Shown here piece by piece: positions 1 to 11,244 of a stretch of 64,000 nucleotides of DNA; position 1 is the first letter of the stretch, and every line of letters begins with the position of its first letter. The translations under genes and the position numbers were made by a program. The notes beneath the pieces were generated by a model. It had not been told where the DNA came from. It saw only the letters and a list, made by a program, of their open reading frames with translations, and searched no databases. The DNA comes from Helopsaltes ochotensis (taxonomy: Eukaryota; Chordata; Aves; Passeriformes; Locustellidae), in NCBI GenBank assembly GCA_013400155.1, contig VXBM01000889.1, forward strand, positions 1 through 64,000. The letters are read 5' to 3'.

Positions 1-3000
1 TATTGCCCTTTTTCCAGCATAAACCCTGTCTCACAATGTCTTCTCTCTGCCTGAGCTTGAACAGTATTTTCTCCTCAATCCTATCAAGTATGAAATGATT
101 TTTTAAAATATTATCCTACGGCAGTACCTGTAGTCTGCCACAGGAAACAAACCCCAAACCTGAGCAGAAGCACCAGCCTGGGTACCAGGAGTCACTTGTT
201 GCTTGCTGATTATTTATCAGGTGACCAATGTCCATAAAGGAAGCATTTATGAAAACATATTCAGTCCAGATTTATGCTGGAATGGTTGGTGCAACAATAA
301 TTGGCAAGGGGCTTGTATGGAGGTGGGAGCTCCCCTGAGGTCAAGTGCAACCTCAGAAAACAGCAGATGCCTCAGAGTGGTTTATTTAAATGGGTAAGAG
401 ATAATATATGGGGGAAGAAGAGCTAAAATGAACTGTTTGACTTGGTAGTACAGCAGAGATTGTCAGAGGAGCTGTTTTCTCTTTGGAGGTGCAGCATCAA
501 GGAGTTCAGGTTTCTGTGGTGATGCCTTGGCCATGGTTAGCAGGAACAGAGGAACGAATTCCAATGGTTCTGGCACAGTTCTCTTTAATGTGCTTCCTAG
601 CATTCACCTTATGTTCAGGAACAATCACACCAAAAACTCCTGGCATGCAACCATCAAATTATAAGGAAATTTCTGTTCCACAAGGACATTCTGTGTATTT
701 CAAATCTGACACTGAAGAACAAAATAGAATCTAAAATCTTCCACCTTTTCTCTTGGGTTTTGAAAGTTTTCTGCACATGGGGTTGTTGGTAAAACAGAAG
801 TACGAGCCCAGGTCTTGCAAAGATTGGTCCTTCCCATGGGAACACAAAGGCTTTGAATGCTCAGCTTTGCAGAGTGCCCATTAGTCATTGCTGATGTCAG
901 GCTGATGCACTTCTCTGTGCAAAATCTCCCTGCTCAGGTGTGCTGGGAGGCCATCCATTTCAGCAGGAAATGCTGTAACATTTTTCTGACTCTGATACAA
1001 AAGATCAGCGCACAAGAAATCTGCATGCCCCAAGGAAGGCAGTGCTGGTGCTGCCTCTGGCATTAACCCCTCCTGAAGTTGGGAGATGGGCCTGGACCCA
1101 TTTTTGGATTGGGTTGAGGGAGAGGGGGAAAATCAACAATTCATTCAGGCCTGACGTGTCACAGAAACTCTGCTGCCTCCTGGTCTTCGGCATGGCAGTC
1201 TCCACAGTGTCACGTGGCCTTAATAAATAAATAAGATGGTAGGCAAATGGTGTTTGAGACTTTAAAAGCCAAAGTGAAAATTTCTAGGTATTTCTTTTGA
1301 TTTGTCTTTGTCTGAATAGTAAAATATCACTTGTTTTTTTTTTCCAAGCAGTGAAAGTATTTACTTTTCCCAGGGCCCAAAAGTCCATTCCTAGGTAGAG
1401 ATGCTGAAGGACTGCAGTGGGAAGATCTCTTTTGCTTGCCTGAGCATCAACAGCAGAGCTGGAGGCAGCTTTCTCATTGCAGAGCTGCTCATGTCTCACA
1501 GGTTGAGAGGTTGGAGGCACTTTTCCTTTCTCAGGGTTTGAGGTCAGCTTGTATGGGTGGAAAACCACTTCTTTCCATGCGCTTCCACCGCCTGCTCATC
1601 AAGCCCTCCCTGAGCCTCTTGCTCCAGCTGAATTCAAGGGAACAGGAAGCCCCATGGGGTGAGTGCTGCCTTCCCTTGGAGATGGTGGTGGGACATTTTT
1701 TGTCTCACAGATCCACCCTGTGACTGTGGAGGGGAAATGTGTGGGGCTTCCAGTGCTGATCTGGCTGCTGAGGACCCTTTGCTTTGAGCTGGTCATGGTC
1801 AGGAGGCCGTGTTTTGACACTCTCCTTGCTTAGGTGGAATGGAAAATGCTCTGGGGTTTGATTATTTATTTTGTGGATTATACATAACATGAATGGGAAA
1901 GCAGTGAGATCCCAGGAGAACCCTCTTTCATGATGATTAAAGCAAAATAGACAAAATTTGAGGTGCTCTGTTACTTTTTTTTTTTTCCCTTTTCAGCTAC
2001 CTAAGTATAGCTGCACTTGAAAGGATTGTGTGATATGAGGGCAAACAACAAATTCTTCCTTTCAGAAATGGGGAAAGATACTTCTTTATTTATATAGTTG
2101 GGGCCAGATTCATTCCTTTGATCATGAATTGCAGCCTGTCTGTTACCAGCATTATTTCATACTTCATTTTTTCTCATGTAGTTTCTTTTCCTTTTGATCT
2201 CACTCTGTTACTTCTGCCAGTTGTGCTACGTGAGGAGAATAAGCAAACTTAAGATCTGAATTGGCACTGGAAAAACACATCCCTCTAGCTGGTAAATTGC
2301 TCTTGTTGGATGCTTTGCAAGTTTGACCAGGAAGCAAAAGCTTAGTGGTTGTTCTGGACAGTAAAATGAAGAGTTTGTCTGGCATCCATCTGGCACCATC
2401 TGCAGAGCATTACCCCTGCACTTGGCTCCTTGTGCTCCAGTGCAAACCAGGCCCACAAACCTGCAGTTTCTAAGCTCTCAGGAGCAAATCCCAGGGAAGA
2501 CTGGTGAACTCAGTGGCCTTTTCTCCATCAGGAGCTCTGCAAGGCTGGAGGCTGCAGTGTATATTTTACTTTAACTTAGAGGTTAGGGCAAAAAACTTAA
2601 ATGTACCTTTTGTGAAATCCCAGGGGCCAAGAAGCTACAGAGAATCCTCTTTCTCCACACTGCTGTGGCAGATAAACCAAAATACACAGATGTTTCATTG
2701 TTTTCCTATTTTTTAATGTCTGTGGCTGGCTGCATTGCTGAATCAGATCCCATCTTTTAGCTGTAAAATCTCCTTCTTCTTTATTTTTTCCAAGAAAGAT
2801 GAATTCCAGGACACAGAGTTGCAAAGCCTTCCCAGCTGAATATGTAAGTATGCTGAACACCTCGATTTTTATAATTGTAAACCTCCTTTTTGTTTCCCCC
2901 AAAGGGGGGTAAAAAAAAAACCAAAAAAACCCTTTCTTTTAACCTCAAAAGCACTGAAAACCCTGTCTGGAGAGGACTTCTTTCCTTCCTACCCAATTGC

Positions 3001-4496
3001 ATTTTGCCTCTGTAAGTGACGTCAGTAATTTCACTCTACCAAAGAGTCTTTGTTTTGCCCAGCTCATTGAAACACAGCAATTTCCCTGTGTCTGTTGTGA
3101 ACATCTGTGTCCTGCCCGTGTCCCTTTGCCTCCACAGCTGTGTGGTGCCCCGAGGCTGCTGGGAGTCTTGTGGGACAATATTTTGCTACACAATACTGGG
3201 AAAACCTGACCGTCATTGCAGCTACAGGTGACCCCGAGGAGGCACCAGACTGTGACCAAAGTGGTCCAAGGGCCCTGGTGGGAAGCCTTCAAGAAATTTC
3301 CTTACTGGCATTTGGCCCTTTTTTGTCTTCAAACTTCAAGTTAGGCTTAGCTTCCAAGTAACTTGTTCCCAGCTTCCTATTTTGGCACCTTTGAGAAAAA
3401 TTCAATATAGCTTGCCTGTTCTTGTGCATGTTTTAGGTTCGTGGCTGTTTCTTCTCTCTGTGATAGTGACTTTCAAAAGGCATCTCCCATCCTCTAATGA
3501 GAATCTACGGACAGCACCAGGTCTGGGCAGCACAGTGGGGATGAGAGGAGGGGAGAGCTGTCAGGAGGAGTAGAGCAGGTTGGCACAGACAGCACCAGCA
3601 AACACAAATTTGGTTTCTGAAAATAGCAGGGCATTTGAATTGAGGCTCCTCATTAATGTGAATTTATACTTCTAGACAAAACCAGTATGGGATGACATTT
3701 CCCAACCATTCCATTGATTATTTGGCTTGGTACAGATGTTGTTTGGTGTCTACTGGGGGAAACTTCCATCCCCTATGCTGAACATTTCCCGCCTGTTTGG
3801 TAACAGCCTGATAAACATGGATGGGTGGGTGGATTCTCTGCACCTAGGTTGAGGGATTAAGTGGCTTGGAAAGATGGGATGTGGCAGGATTTCACTTCTT
3901 GAAAGGTGAGTCTTGGGTGGTGGCTGCTCAATGATGTTTAAAAGCTGTTTAGTGAGAGTATGTAAAGAGCCAGTGTTAATATATGTAGACTATTGGTCTC
4001 TTTTTTCTGCACAAGCCCTGTTAGCATCCTGAGTGAAAATACGGCCAGTTCCTTGATGGTGAAGTGTCAGGCAGTGGGATTTTATCACCCCCAGGCTGTC
4101 AGGGGGATCAGCTTAGTGATGTTGTATAAAAAAGGAATAAGTTAGCCATCCTTTCTTATCCCGGGTACAGAGCTCGGGAGTGGTAAACGACTTTCTGAAG
4201 AACCTCACAGGCTCTAAAGAACATCCCTGGGCAGTGTGTGCTGGGCTGGGGGGATGGAGGCTTCTCCCTGGCTGGGGTTGGGTCTGTGCAGGTCAGACTC
4301 ATCTGCTGGGCTGGGCTTGGTCCTGTCTTGTGCCTTGGGTGTAGATGAGGTGACCCACCAAGGTTCCTGCCGGCACTGTGGGTCTGGAGCTGCCTCTATT
4401 TGCTCTTCAGCTTGTCTGCTGCATGGGATGTATTTCAGTCCAAGGCACTGGCTTTATTTGTTCCATTTTGCTTTCTGGTGGAAAACTGTTTGCAAG
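1..4496. other. Intergenic stretch with no recognised gene
   Basis: Open frames here are all short (about 115 codons or fewer), occur on both strands and show no domain, signal peptide or splice-supported continuity. I recognise no RNA gene or mobile element. Short homopolymer runs occur near 1975 and 2911. Confidence 0.6.
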
Positions 4497-4616
4497 AAGG
4501 GCTGTTTTTTGTTGCTGTTTGTTTGCTTTTTTGTTCTTGTATTTATTTCCCTTTGGAAGTGAAATGCTATTTAAAGGTGATGTGCTGCTTTCCACATGTA
4601 CCTGCATTAAAATTTT
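4497..4616 (+). repeat. Dispersed ~115-bp repeat, copy A
   Basis: The core, from TTCTTGTATTTATTTCCCTT (4534) to about 4594, matches 6488-6548 with two substitutions in about 60 bases. Similarity extends more weakly on both sides, from an AAGGGCT start to a TACCTGCAT(T/G)AAAA end. Both copies have the same orientation. The family is not identified. Confidence 0.75.
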
Positions 4617-6460
4617 GGAAAGTATGGGCAGAAGTGTGTTTGACTTAGAGCTGTATTTAATAAATTATTCCATAGCCCTCATGAAGTTAACTATTATAGC
4701 AAGTCCTGAGCAGAGAACTCATTAATGCTCCAGGTAATCTGGGCATGCACAGTGGATGAACAGAGGGACAGAGCAGGGGATTTTGTCTGTGGCCCTTTGG
4801 GTACACAAGCTTGTTGGGCTCTGTGTTACAGTGGAAGCAGAAGAAAGCAAACAGGCCACAATGGTGGCATGAAATTCTACTTTAATGCTGTTAGAGGAAA
4901 AATCCATCCTTTTTGGGGAAATGCTTTAGAAGCTGCAGCTGATCTGTATTTTGTCATTACTGTTACCATGAGGCAACAGTAATTGATGTATCTTTAGCCT
5001 GCTTTTCTTTATACTTGTAATTTAATCTTTAAAGAGCTTTAAATATTGATGCAGTTACACAGTTGACAAAAAACGGTGATAAAGGGAGGAAGAAGAAAAA
5101 TGCTAAGTGAAAATAAAACCAAGTGAGTGAAAAATGAAGTGGGTAGCAAATAGAGATTACCATTTCCTAATACTGTCAGCAATCTGGTATGAAAAGATGA
5201 AGAAGCCGAGAAGGGGGCGATGATAATGAGTTTGCTACAAATGGAAATCCTGGGGTCACGTGGAGTATGCTGGACAGCAGCAGACTGCAGGACATCTCTC
5301 CCAGGTTGTGAGATTCCCATTGTTCTGGGGTGCTGCTTCCCGTCCCAGTGATTCCAGTGTGCTTCCATGCCACCAGTAAGCCCTGGTGGATAGACATGCT
5401 GGAACCATACCCTCTCAGCCCTGCAGACGTGGACTGTCTCAACCCCTTGCTTGTTTGCCTGCATCTCGTTTTCATGATTTGTTGTTTTAACTTTGCAAAT
5501 GAGCACCAAATCTGACTCCAAAGCGAGCCACAGAAGGCTCTGTACGTTGCTGGGGAAAAATGCCTGATAAAATGAGACAGATGCTGTCATAAAAAATAAA
5601 GCAGAAAGTCTGTTAAATAGAGCTTCCCTTGAAGAAAAGGCAAGAATCTCATGCAGCATATATTGAATTTTCTGTGGTTTATTGTGTTTATTTTGACCTG
5701 TGAAGCTGCTGAAGCCTCAGCTGGGTGTGCGTGTTGCCGTGAGGTCGCGTGTGTACCCAACGTTAAGAAACAGCAGAAGCTGAATTTTTCAAGCAATACT
5801 GCAACATCTGCACTCTGGCTTTTTAGAGGAGCCAGTTATTGAGTTTTCCATGTAAAGAAAAACACTTGAGGAGTATTTGTTTGAACTCAGAGGACCCCAA
5901 CTATTTTTTGTAAAGACGTGGTTTAGGAGAACAAGTCTGCTCCTTGCAGTCTGTTTCCTGGCAGAAAACCTGCCAAGACAAAATTGCTAGAAGATGTTGT
6001 GAGGAGTAGGCCAGTTGCAGGGGAGGGTGCTGCAATGGAAACCCCACAGCTTCAGGGTAGGCTCAGATTTCTGGAAGGAAGGAAAGATGAACCATCAGCC
6101 TGGAATCCTTCCCGAGGATAAATTTTGCAGCACTTCAGAGGGTGCAGAAGAGCCTTGATAGATTAGGGAGCACTGTCTTGAGGGAGGCTAGAAGATGATG
6201 AATACTCTTTTTTTTCAGTCATCTGCTGATACTTGGCCAGACTTTGGCATTACTGAGAAGACGTTCAGTGATTTAATCCATATTAAACCCTCAGGTTTTT
6301 GGATACGTGTGCCTGATATGTTGCTGAATTTCTGCACTCTCAAGCAAAAGCAACAGCAACTATTAATGAGCAGAAAAGGATGAAGTAGAAGTGGTATTGT
6401 AGCAGTGATCCAGGAATAGCACCAATATCTGAGCCTCTTTTCAATCTGGGTGTCTGTGAG
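4617..6460. other. Non-coding spacer between the paired repeats
   Basis: A 206-codon open frame runs on the minus strand (5659-5039), but it has no recognisable motif, no conserved composition and no supporting splice structure, so I treat it as chance. Nothing else is recognised. Confidence 0.55.
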
Positions 6461-6575
6461 AAAGGGCTCTTTGTGTTTGTTTTTTGGTTCTTGTATTTAT
6501 TTCCCTTTAGAAGTGAAATGCTATTTAAAGGTGATTTGCTGCTTTCCATGTGCACTGTACCTGCATGAAAATTTA
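6461..6575 (+). repeat. Dispersed ~115-bp repeat, copy B
   Basis: Second copy of the element at 4497-4616, about 1.96 kb downstream in direct orientation. It shares the AAGGGCT start, the nearly identical ~60-bp core and the TACCTGCATGAAAA end. Sequence beyond both ends is unrelated, so the copies look like insertions of an unnamed repeat or an old short duplication. Confidence 0.75.
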
Positions 6576-7068
6576 AACAATATCATGTCATTACTAGATT
6601 TAGTTATGTTGACATGTTATTTTGTCCAAGACATCCACACTTTAATGTCCTTCCCTCTGTTGTTGTCTTTATTTTTTTTTTAATTGGATATTTTGGTACA
6701 GTCTAAAACACATCTGTTATCACTTTGCCTTAGTACCTTTACCAGGCTGTTTGGAGATGCTTGGATATTGCAGTGCCTTGGCTCATTTGGGAATGTTTCC
6801 CTCTTTGTGCACCATTTTTCAGTTTTTCCTTAGGGCTGGTTCGTTTGGATGTGGCGAGGCTTGTGCTTTCAAAGGGAAATACCACCAAGCCCCTAAAAAA
6901 GTAAACAGATTCATGTTTTAGGGTTGCTGTGATAACTGTTTTTATACATTAGGGGAATATTTCCACAGCTTCTATGAAGTTTGAATTTCCTGTTCCTTGT
7001 CAGCCTTTACATCTCTTTAGAACTGATCATCCTGAAGAATTTTCCTTGTAAGTTGATGTCAAAAAGAT
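6576..7068. other. Short non-coding stretch
   Basis: AT-rich sequence between copy B of the repeat and the 9-bp satellite. Nothing recognised. Confidence 0.6.
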
Positions 7069-7158
7069 CTTTCCTATCTTTCCTATCTTTCCTATCTTTC
7101 CTATCTTTCCTATCTTTCCTATCTTTCCTATCTTTCCTATCTTTCCTATCTTTCCTAT
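7069..7158 (+). repeat. 9-bp microsatellite, 10 perfect units of CTTTCCTAT
   Basis: Ten uninterrupted copies of CTTTCCTAT, followed by a partial unit and an A-rich run. A pyrimidine-only strand apart from one A per unit. Because the unit is nine bases the plus frame reads as repeated FLS, which is not a real protein. Confidence 0.97.
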
Positions 7159-8030
7159 CTTTATTAAAAAAAAACCCCAAAAAACTAGTAAAAGTTTTGT
7201 GTGTGATAACATTTAAGATGGATCTTTTTACAGCTCCACAAAGGAAGGTGATGGAAAATACTCATTCATCCTGGTTCTTGCACTAGCTGCTGACATGAGG
7301 AACACCCAGCCTGAAAACTTCTTCAGCTCCAATTAAACTTCCCTTTTACTGTAACAGATGCACATTTTCTGTGGATCACCACAGACAAGGACTTGAGTAG
7401 TACCTAAAGTTATGTATCTGCTTGCAGTGCAGATCAGAGAACAGCTTGGTTTACTCTGAAAAAAAGCTGAGATCTGGGGAGAGCTCCCCCTCCTCACACT
7501 AAGTACAGTATTTGCAGAGTCTGTGTGCAAGAATCTATTTTATTTCCATTTTAAGCTTTAGAGGAAAAATTTAATGTGGCACATACAGACTGAAAGATTT
7601 GAGTTTTTTGGGGGGTTTTTTTTATAATCCATTTTGGAATTTGTCTTTCTGAAACATTTGTGATAAAGTCCAGCTTCATTTTCATGAGATGCTTTTCTTC
7701 CAATTTTGGTAGAATTGAAGTAGCATTTTTCTCTGAAAAAACTCAGTTAAAAAGTTGAATTTTCTTTTGTCCCTATGGGCTTGACCTTATCCCTACTGCT
7801 TGGGCTGGCCAGCATTTCTGCACAGCCTTCATTTAACCTCTCACCACACCAGAGACCTTCTCCTCTATTCTGTGGTGTTTCTCTGGAAAGTTAACCTTGC
7901 CTCTGTTTGCGTTTTTTCCGTGGAGTTGGAAAGGAGTCCTTCATAATCTCAGAAAGAAAAACATCACAGGGCCTGTTGTTGGTGTTTAATTAAACACAGA
8001 GGAAAAATAAAGGTGCTTTAAAAACCACAG
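7159..8030. other. Non-coding stretch between two simple repeats
   Basis: No gene or mobile element recognised. A run of G and T occurs near 7604-7624. Confidence 0.6.
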
Positions 8031-8171
8031 TTTTTTGTTTGGTTTGGTTTGGTTTGGTTTTGGTTTTGGTTTTGGGTTTTTTTTTGTTTTGTTTTTTTGG
8101 GGGGCGTTTTTTGGGGTTTTTTGGGGTGGTTTTTTTTGGTTTTTTTGTTTTGTTTTGTTTTGGTTTTTTTT
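8031..8171 (+). repeat. G/T-only simple repeat (TTTGG / TTTTGG / poly-T with G runs)
   Basis: About 140 bases consisting of T and G with a single C (8106). It starts with GTTTG-type units, moves to GGTTTT units, and has runs of six, four and four G in the middle. The opposite strand is an A/C tract. The open frame across it is an artefact of low complexity. Confidence 0.95.
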
Positions 8172-8529
8172 AAGGAAGGGTGATACTTACAGTGTCAGCT
8201 GTGAAATGACAGCAACTTTGCCCTGAAAAAAATTCCATATGGTGACTAAGGAAATGGAAAGGTACAAGTAAAAAATAGTAAGCCAAATACACACAGGTTG
8301 TATTTGACAGGGTATCAAGGAATCCAGCAGGACTTGAAAGATACTTTAAAAACTGGCATGTTGAGGCCAGATCAAAGTATGCTCATTGGTGCAGCCTTGG
8401 TTGACTCTTTCTCTCTGTTCTGGTTACAGATGTTCATTCTGAACATCTTGGCTTTGATATGTGCATTTCCAGGATGGTTTATTTTTTGTTTTGTGGTGTT
8501 TTGGTGACAAACTTCTTTAGTAAAACTAG
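8172..8529. other. Non-coding stretch
   Basis: Nothing recognised between the G/T tract and the probable LTR. Confidence 0.6.
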
Positions 8530-8895
8530 CTGCTAAGGGGGTCATAATCCATCAGAGACCCCCAAAGCACCCCCAGACCGATTCCTGAGGCCTTGCAGCA
8601 GGAGGCTGCACATGATGCAAAGTCATGCAACAGATCCAGGGTCTTGCAAGACAGTGTCACACCTGACCCCCTGGGGAGGTATCTGGGTGTTCCCACCTGG
8701 CCCAAACGTATATCATTCCACTGAACTCTATGTTTTTTGGGGAACCCTCACCACTAAGAAGACAATATGGGGAGGATCAATGGGATCCACAGAGAGGTGG
8801 TATTTTATTCCCTCCACCTCTTTTCTATTTCTTTCTCTCTCAGATTTAGAGGTAAATAAAATCCCTTTAATCTCCTTGTCTTCTGAGCAATGCTA
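8530..8895 (+). mobile_element. Probable solo LTR of an endogenous retrovirus (second type)
   Basis: The stretch resembles avian LTRs in composition and order: a GACCCCC-rich start, a CAGGAGGCTGCACATG block, a GGGTCTTGCAAGA block, a pyrimidine tract (8816-8842), then AATAAA (8855-8860) followed by TCCTTGTCTTCTGAGC. That AATAAA would be the LTR poly(A) signal. No flanking retroviral genes or clear target-site duplication were found. Boundaries are approximate, and the family is recalled rather than searched. The 133-codon frame across it is not a gene. Confidence 0.45.
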
Positions 8896-10674
8896 TAAAT
8901 TAGCAGAGCACCTTTTTTCTCATGAGCATCTCATTTTTTTTCCCTTTAGAAAACAAATTCAATTTGCTTTATTCTTCCAAAATGAAAGGCAACGTTGTGG
9001 GCATTGTGTTTGAATTGGAATGTTCCTTTTCTTGCTAATATGTTATTGCCAATATTTGTTTGTTTGTTTGCTGTGTGTTAATTTTTGGATAAAACAGAAA
9101 TATCCAGAGACAGCTGGATATACATTAATCTTAGCTAAAAGCTTTTCAGCAGATTAACCCTGGAAGGCAAAAAGGATGTGAACACAGCTGGAATAAATGA
9201 TTGTTTTGTATTTCAAAGAATAAAGCTCTTTATTTTGGGGAGTCACACTGAGAATTACAAAATTATCTCCTCCTGCTTTTTTTCAGACTTGCCTTTATGA
9301 GTGTCACGAGAGTAACTTACTGTATACCTCTGTTTCTGTCGAGTTGATGAAATACATTGCCCAAATCCTTCTTGTCCCTCTCCTGGACTACCATTGATTT
9401 CTTAAGGATTGTATCTGTTTATGGCATATTTTCTGGGAATTCATTAGACCTAAGACTAAAATCAAAGAGAGTGGGACATGTGTATAGTTTGGTGTTTGTG
9501 CCACACAATGTTCTTGTTGTGTCCTGTAGTTTCCATCTATTACTGTTTGCTCCTAGAGCACAGCCAAGGCCCTCGTGGGGGTATGAGGGGTAACTACTGA
9601 GCATCCAGCACCTAAAGAAGGAGAAATAAAGAGTCAGAGTTTCGTTTCTGAGGCAGAAACTGAAAGCAGGAAGAGTAAAGTGACTAAAACCACCTTTCAT
9701 CTTGGACCCAGAGCAGTCTTTTGCTCTCGTGGTGGTGTGCAGGTGAGCCAGTAGTTCCTCTGCCACCGAGGAACTACTTTGGGCACAGATCCTTTGGGCA
9801 TTTCACACTGCTGACTCTGGCACTGAAACCTGCAGCATGGCCAGGGCTAATAACAAGCAGAGACCTGTGGGGGACAGGTGAACTACTTGCTTGAGTAAAA
9901 TCAGTGGGCACAAGGGAGTTTTCAGCTCTGCCATGACTGCCGTGTGCTCCAGCCTCCCTCTCTCCTGGCACTTGGGACTTTGGCCAACTCATTTTTGCCT
10001 TTGAACCACGCCAGACAGGCCCCACTGTCTGTGTGCTGCTCAAAATCCAGAGCAGAACAAAGCAAAACCTCAGGGACACCCCCAACTCCGAACTTAAAAG
10101 CAAACAACCCCCCTCTGCCCAGTGCTTTGATCCTGAATGTTTCCACCTCCTCTTCTATGTATTTGTGACTTCGGCACTTCAGTCAGCCTCCAGAAAAGCT
10201 GGTTGCAGAGGAGGCTGTTACAGCAATTCCAGCTGTCTGGAAAAGGCAGTGTTCACATGCCAGCTGAGGATTCCACCTTCCAGCTGCCGTGGTGCAAGCA
10301 AGGAGCAGTGTCCCCAGTGACTGAGGGATGCAGCACAGGAATGACACAGCTGGGCTTGGGGGATTTTGCCCGTGGAAAGGAAGCTGACACTCAAGAAGGG
10401 CACATCAAATGCAGAGATGACTTCATGACTCCTTTCAAAACTTCCTGATGTGGTGCAAGGGGCAGATTTGTATCCATAGTGCGTGGAAGAGAGGTCTGGA
10501 CAAACATCTTTAAATTACTGCAATATTTTTGTTTTTAAACCAGTGTCTTACTGCAAATCCATATGGACTCTTTCTTTCTCTGTCCTCCTCATCTGAGCAC
10601 TTGAAAACTTCATAAAGGTTTCCTGGTTGTTTCCTTGCAATGTCAGATTGGACATACGCCTCTTTTTAGGGCCC
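8896..10674. other. Non-coding stretch left of the solo LTR
   Basis: Short overlapping open frames on both strands (for example near 9.4-9.8 kb and 9.8-10.4 kb) without family features. Nothing else recognised. Confidence 0.55.
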
Positions 10675-11244
10675 TGTGCTGGAGTTAGTTTTGTTCCCAG
10701 GGGCTGGAATGGGGCTGTGGAATGGATTTGTGCTGCACTCAGGGCTGATAACACAGAGATGTTTTGTTATTGCTGAGCGGGGATTGCACATAGCCAAGCA
10801 TTCCTACACCAAGGCCTTTCTGCCCCTCAAAGGCCACGCTGGGGAGGGGCTGGGGGTGCCTGGGAGTTTGGGAGAAGAAACAGCCAGGACAGGTGACCCT
10901 GACTGACCCAAGGGATGCTCCAGACCCTGTGACATTGTGCTCAGTGTGCAAAGGGGGAGGAAGAAGGGGATGTTTGCAGTGATGGTGTTTGTCTTCCCAA
11001 ATCACTCTTCCAGGGGAAGGGTCCCTGCTCTCCTGGAGGTGCTGAACACCTGCCTGTCCATGGGAAGCAGGAATTAATTCCTTGTTTTGCTTTGCTTTTG
11101 TGTGTGGCTTTTGCTTTCCCTATTAAACTGCCTTTATTTCCACCCATGAGTATCCTGGCTTTCATCCTTCCAACGCCCTCCTCGATCCCACTGGTGGGAG
11201 TGACTTTGCGGTGTTTGGTTCCTGGCTGGGGTTAGACCACAACA
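10675..11244 (+). mobile_element. Near-complete ERVL-type solo LTR
   Basis: The element starts TGTGCTGG and ends AGACCACAACA, about 570 bp. Internal landmarks fit a common songbird LTR family: TTATTGCTGAGC, GCCAAG...AAGGCCTTTCTGCC, GGTGTTTGTCTTCCCAA, CTGAACACCTGCCTG.CCATGGGAAG, TTGTTTTGCTTTGCTTTTGTG, and ATTAAACTGCCTTTAT (poly(A) signal ATTAAA at 11122-11127). Bases just outside read GGCCC on the left and GGACC on the right, a plausible decayed 5-bp target-site duplication. No internal retroviral sequence adjoins it, so it is a solo LTR left by recombination. The usual TATA position is not preserved, so promoter activity is doubtful. Confidence 0.88.

Noticed and set aside
5039..5659. A 206-codon minus-strand open frame, the longest in the window.
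   Set aside because: No recognisable domain, low-complexity hydrophobic end, overlapped by other frames, no splice partners. Chance is the simplest reading.
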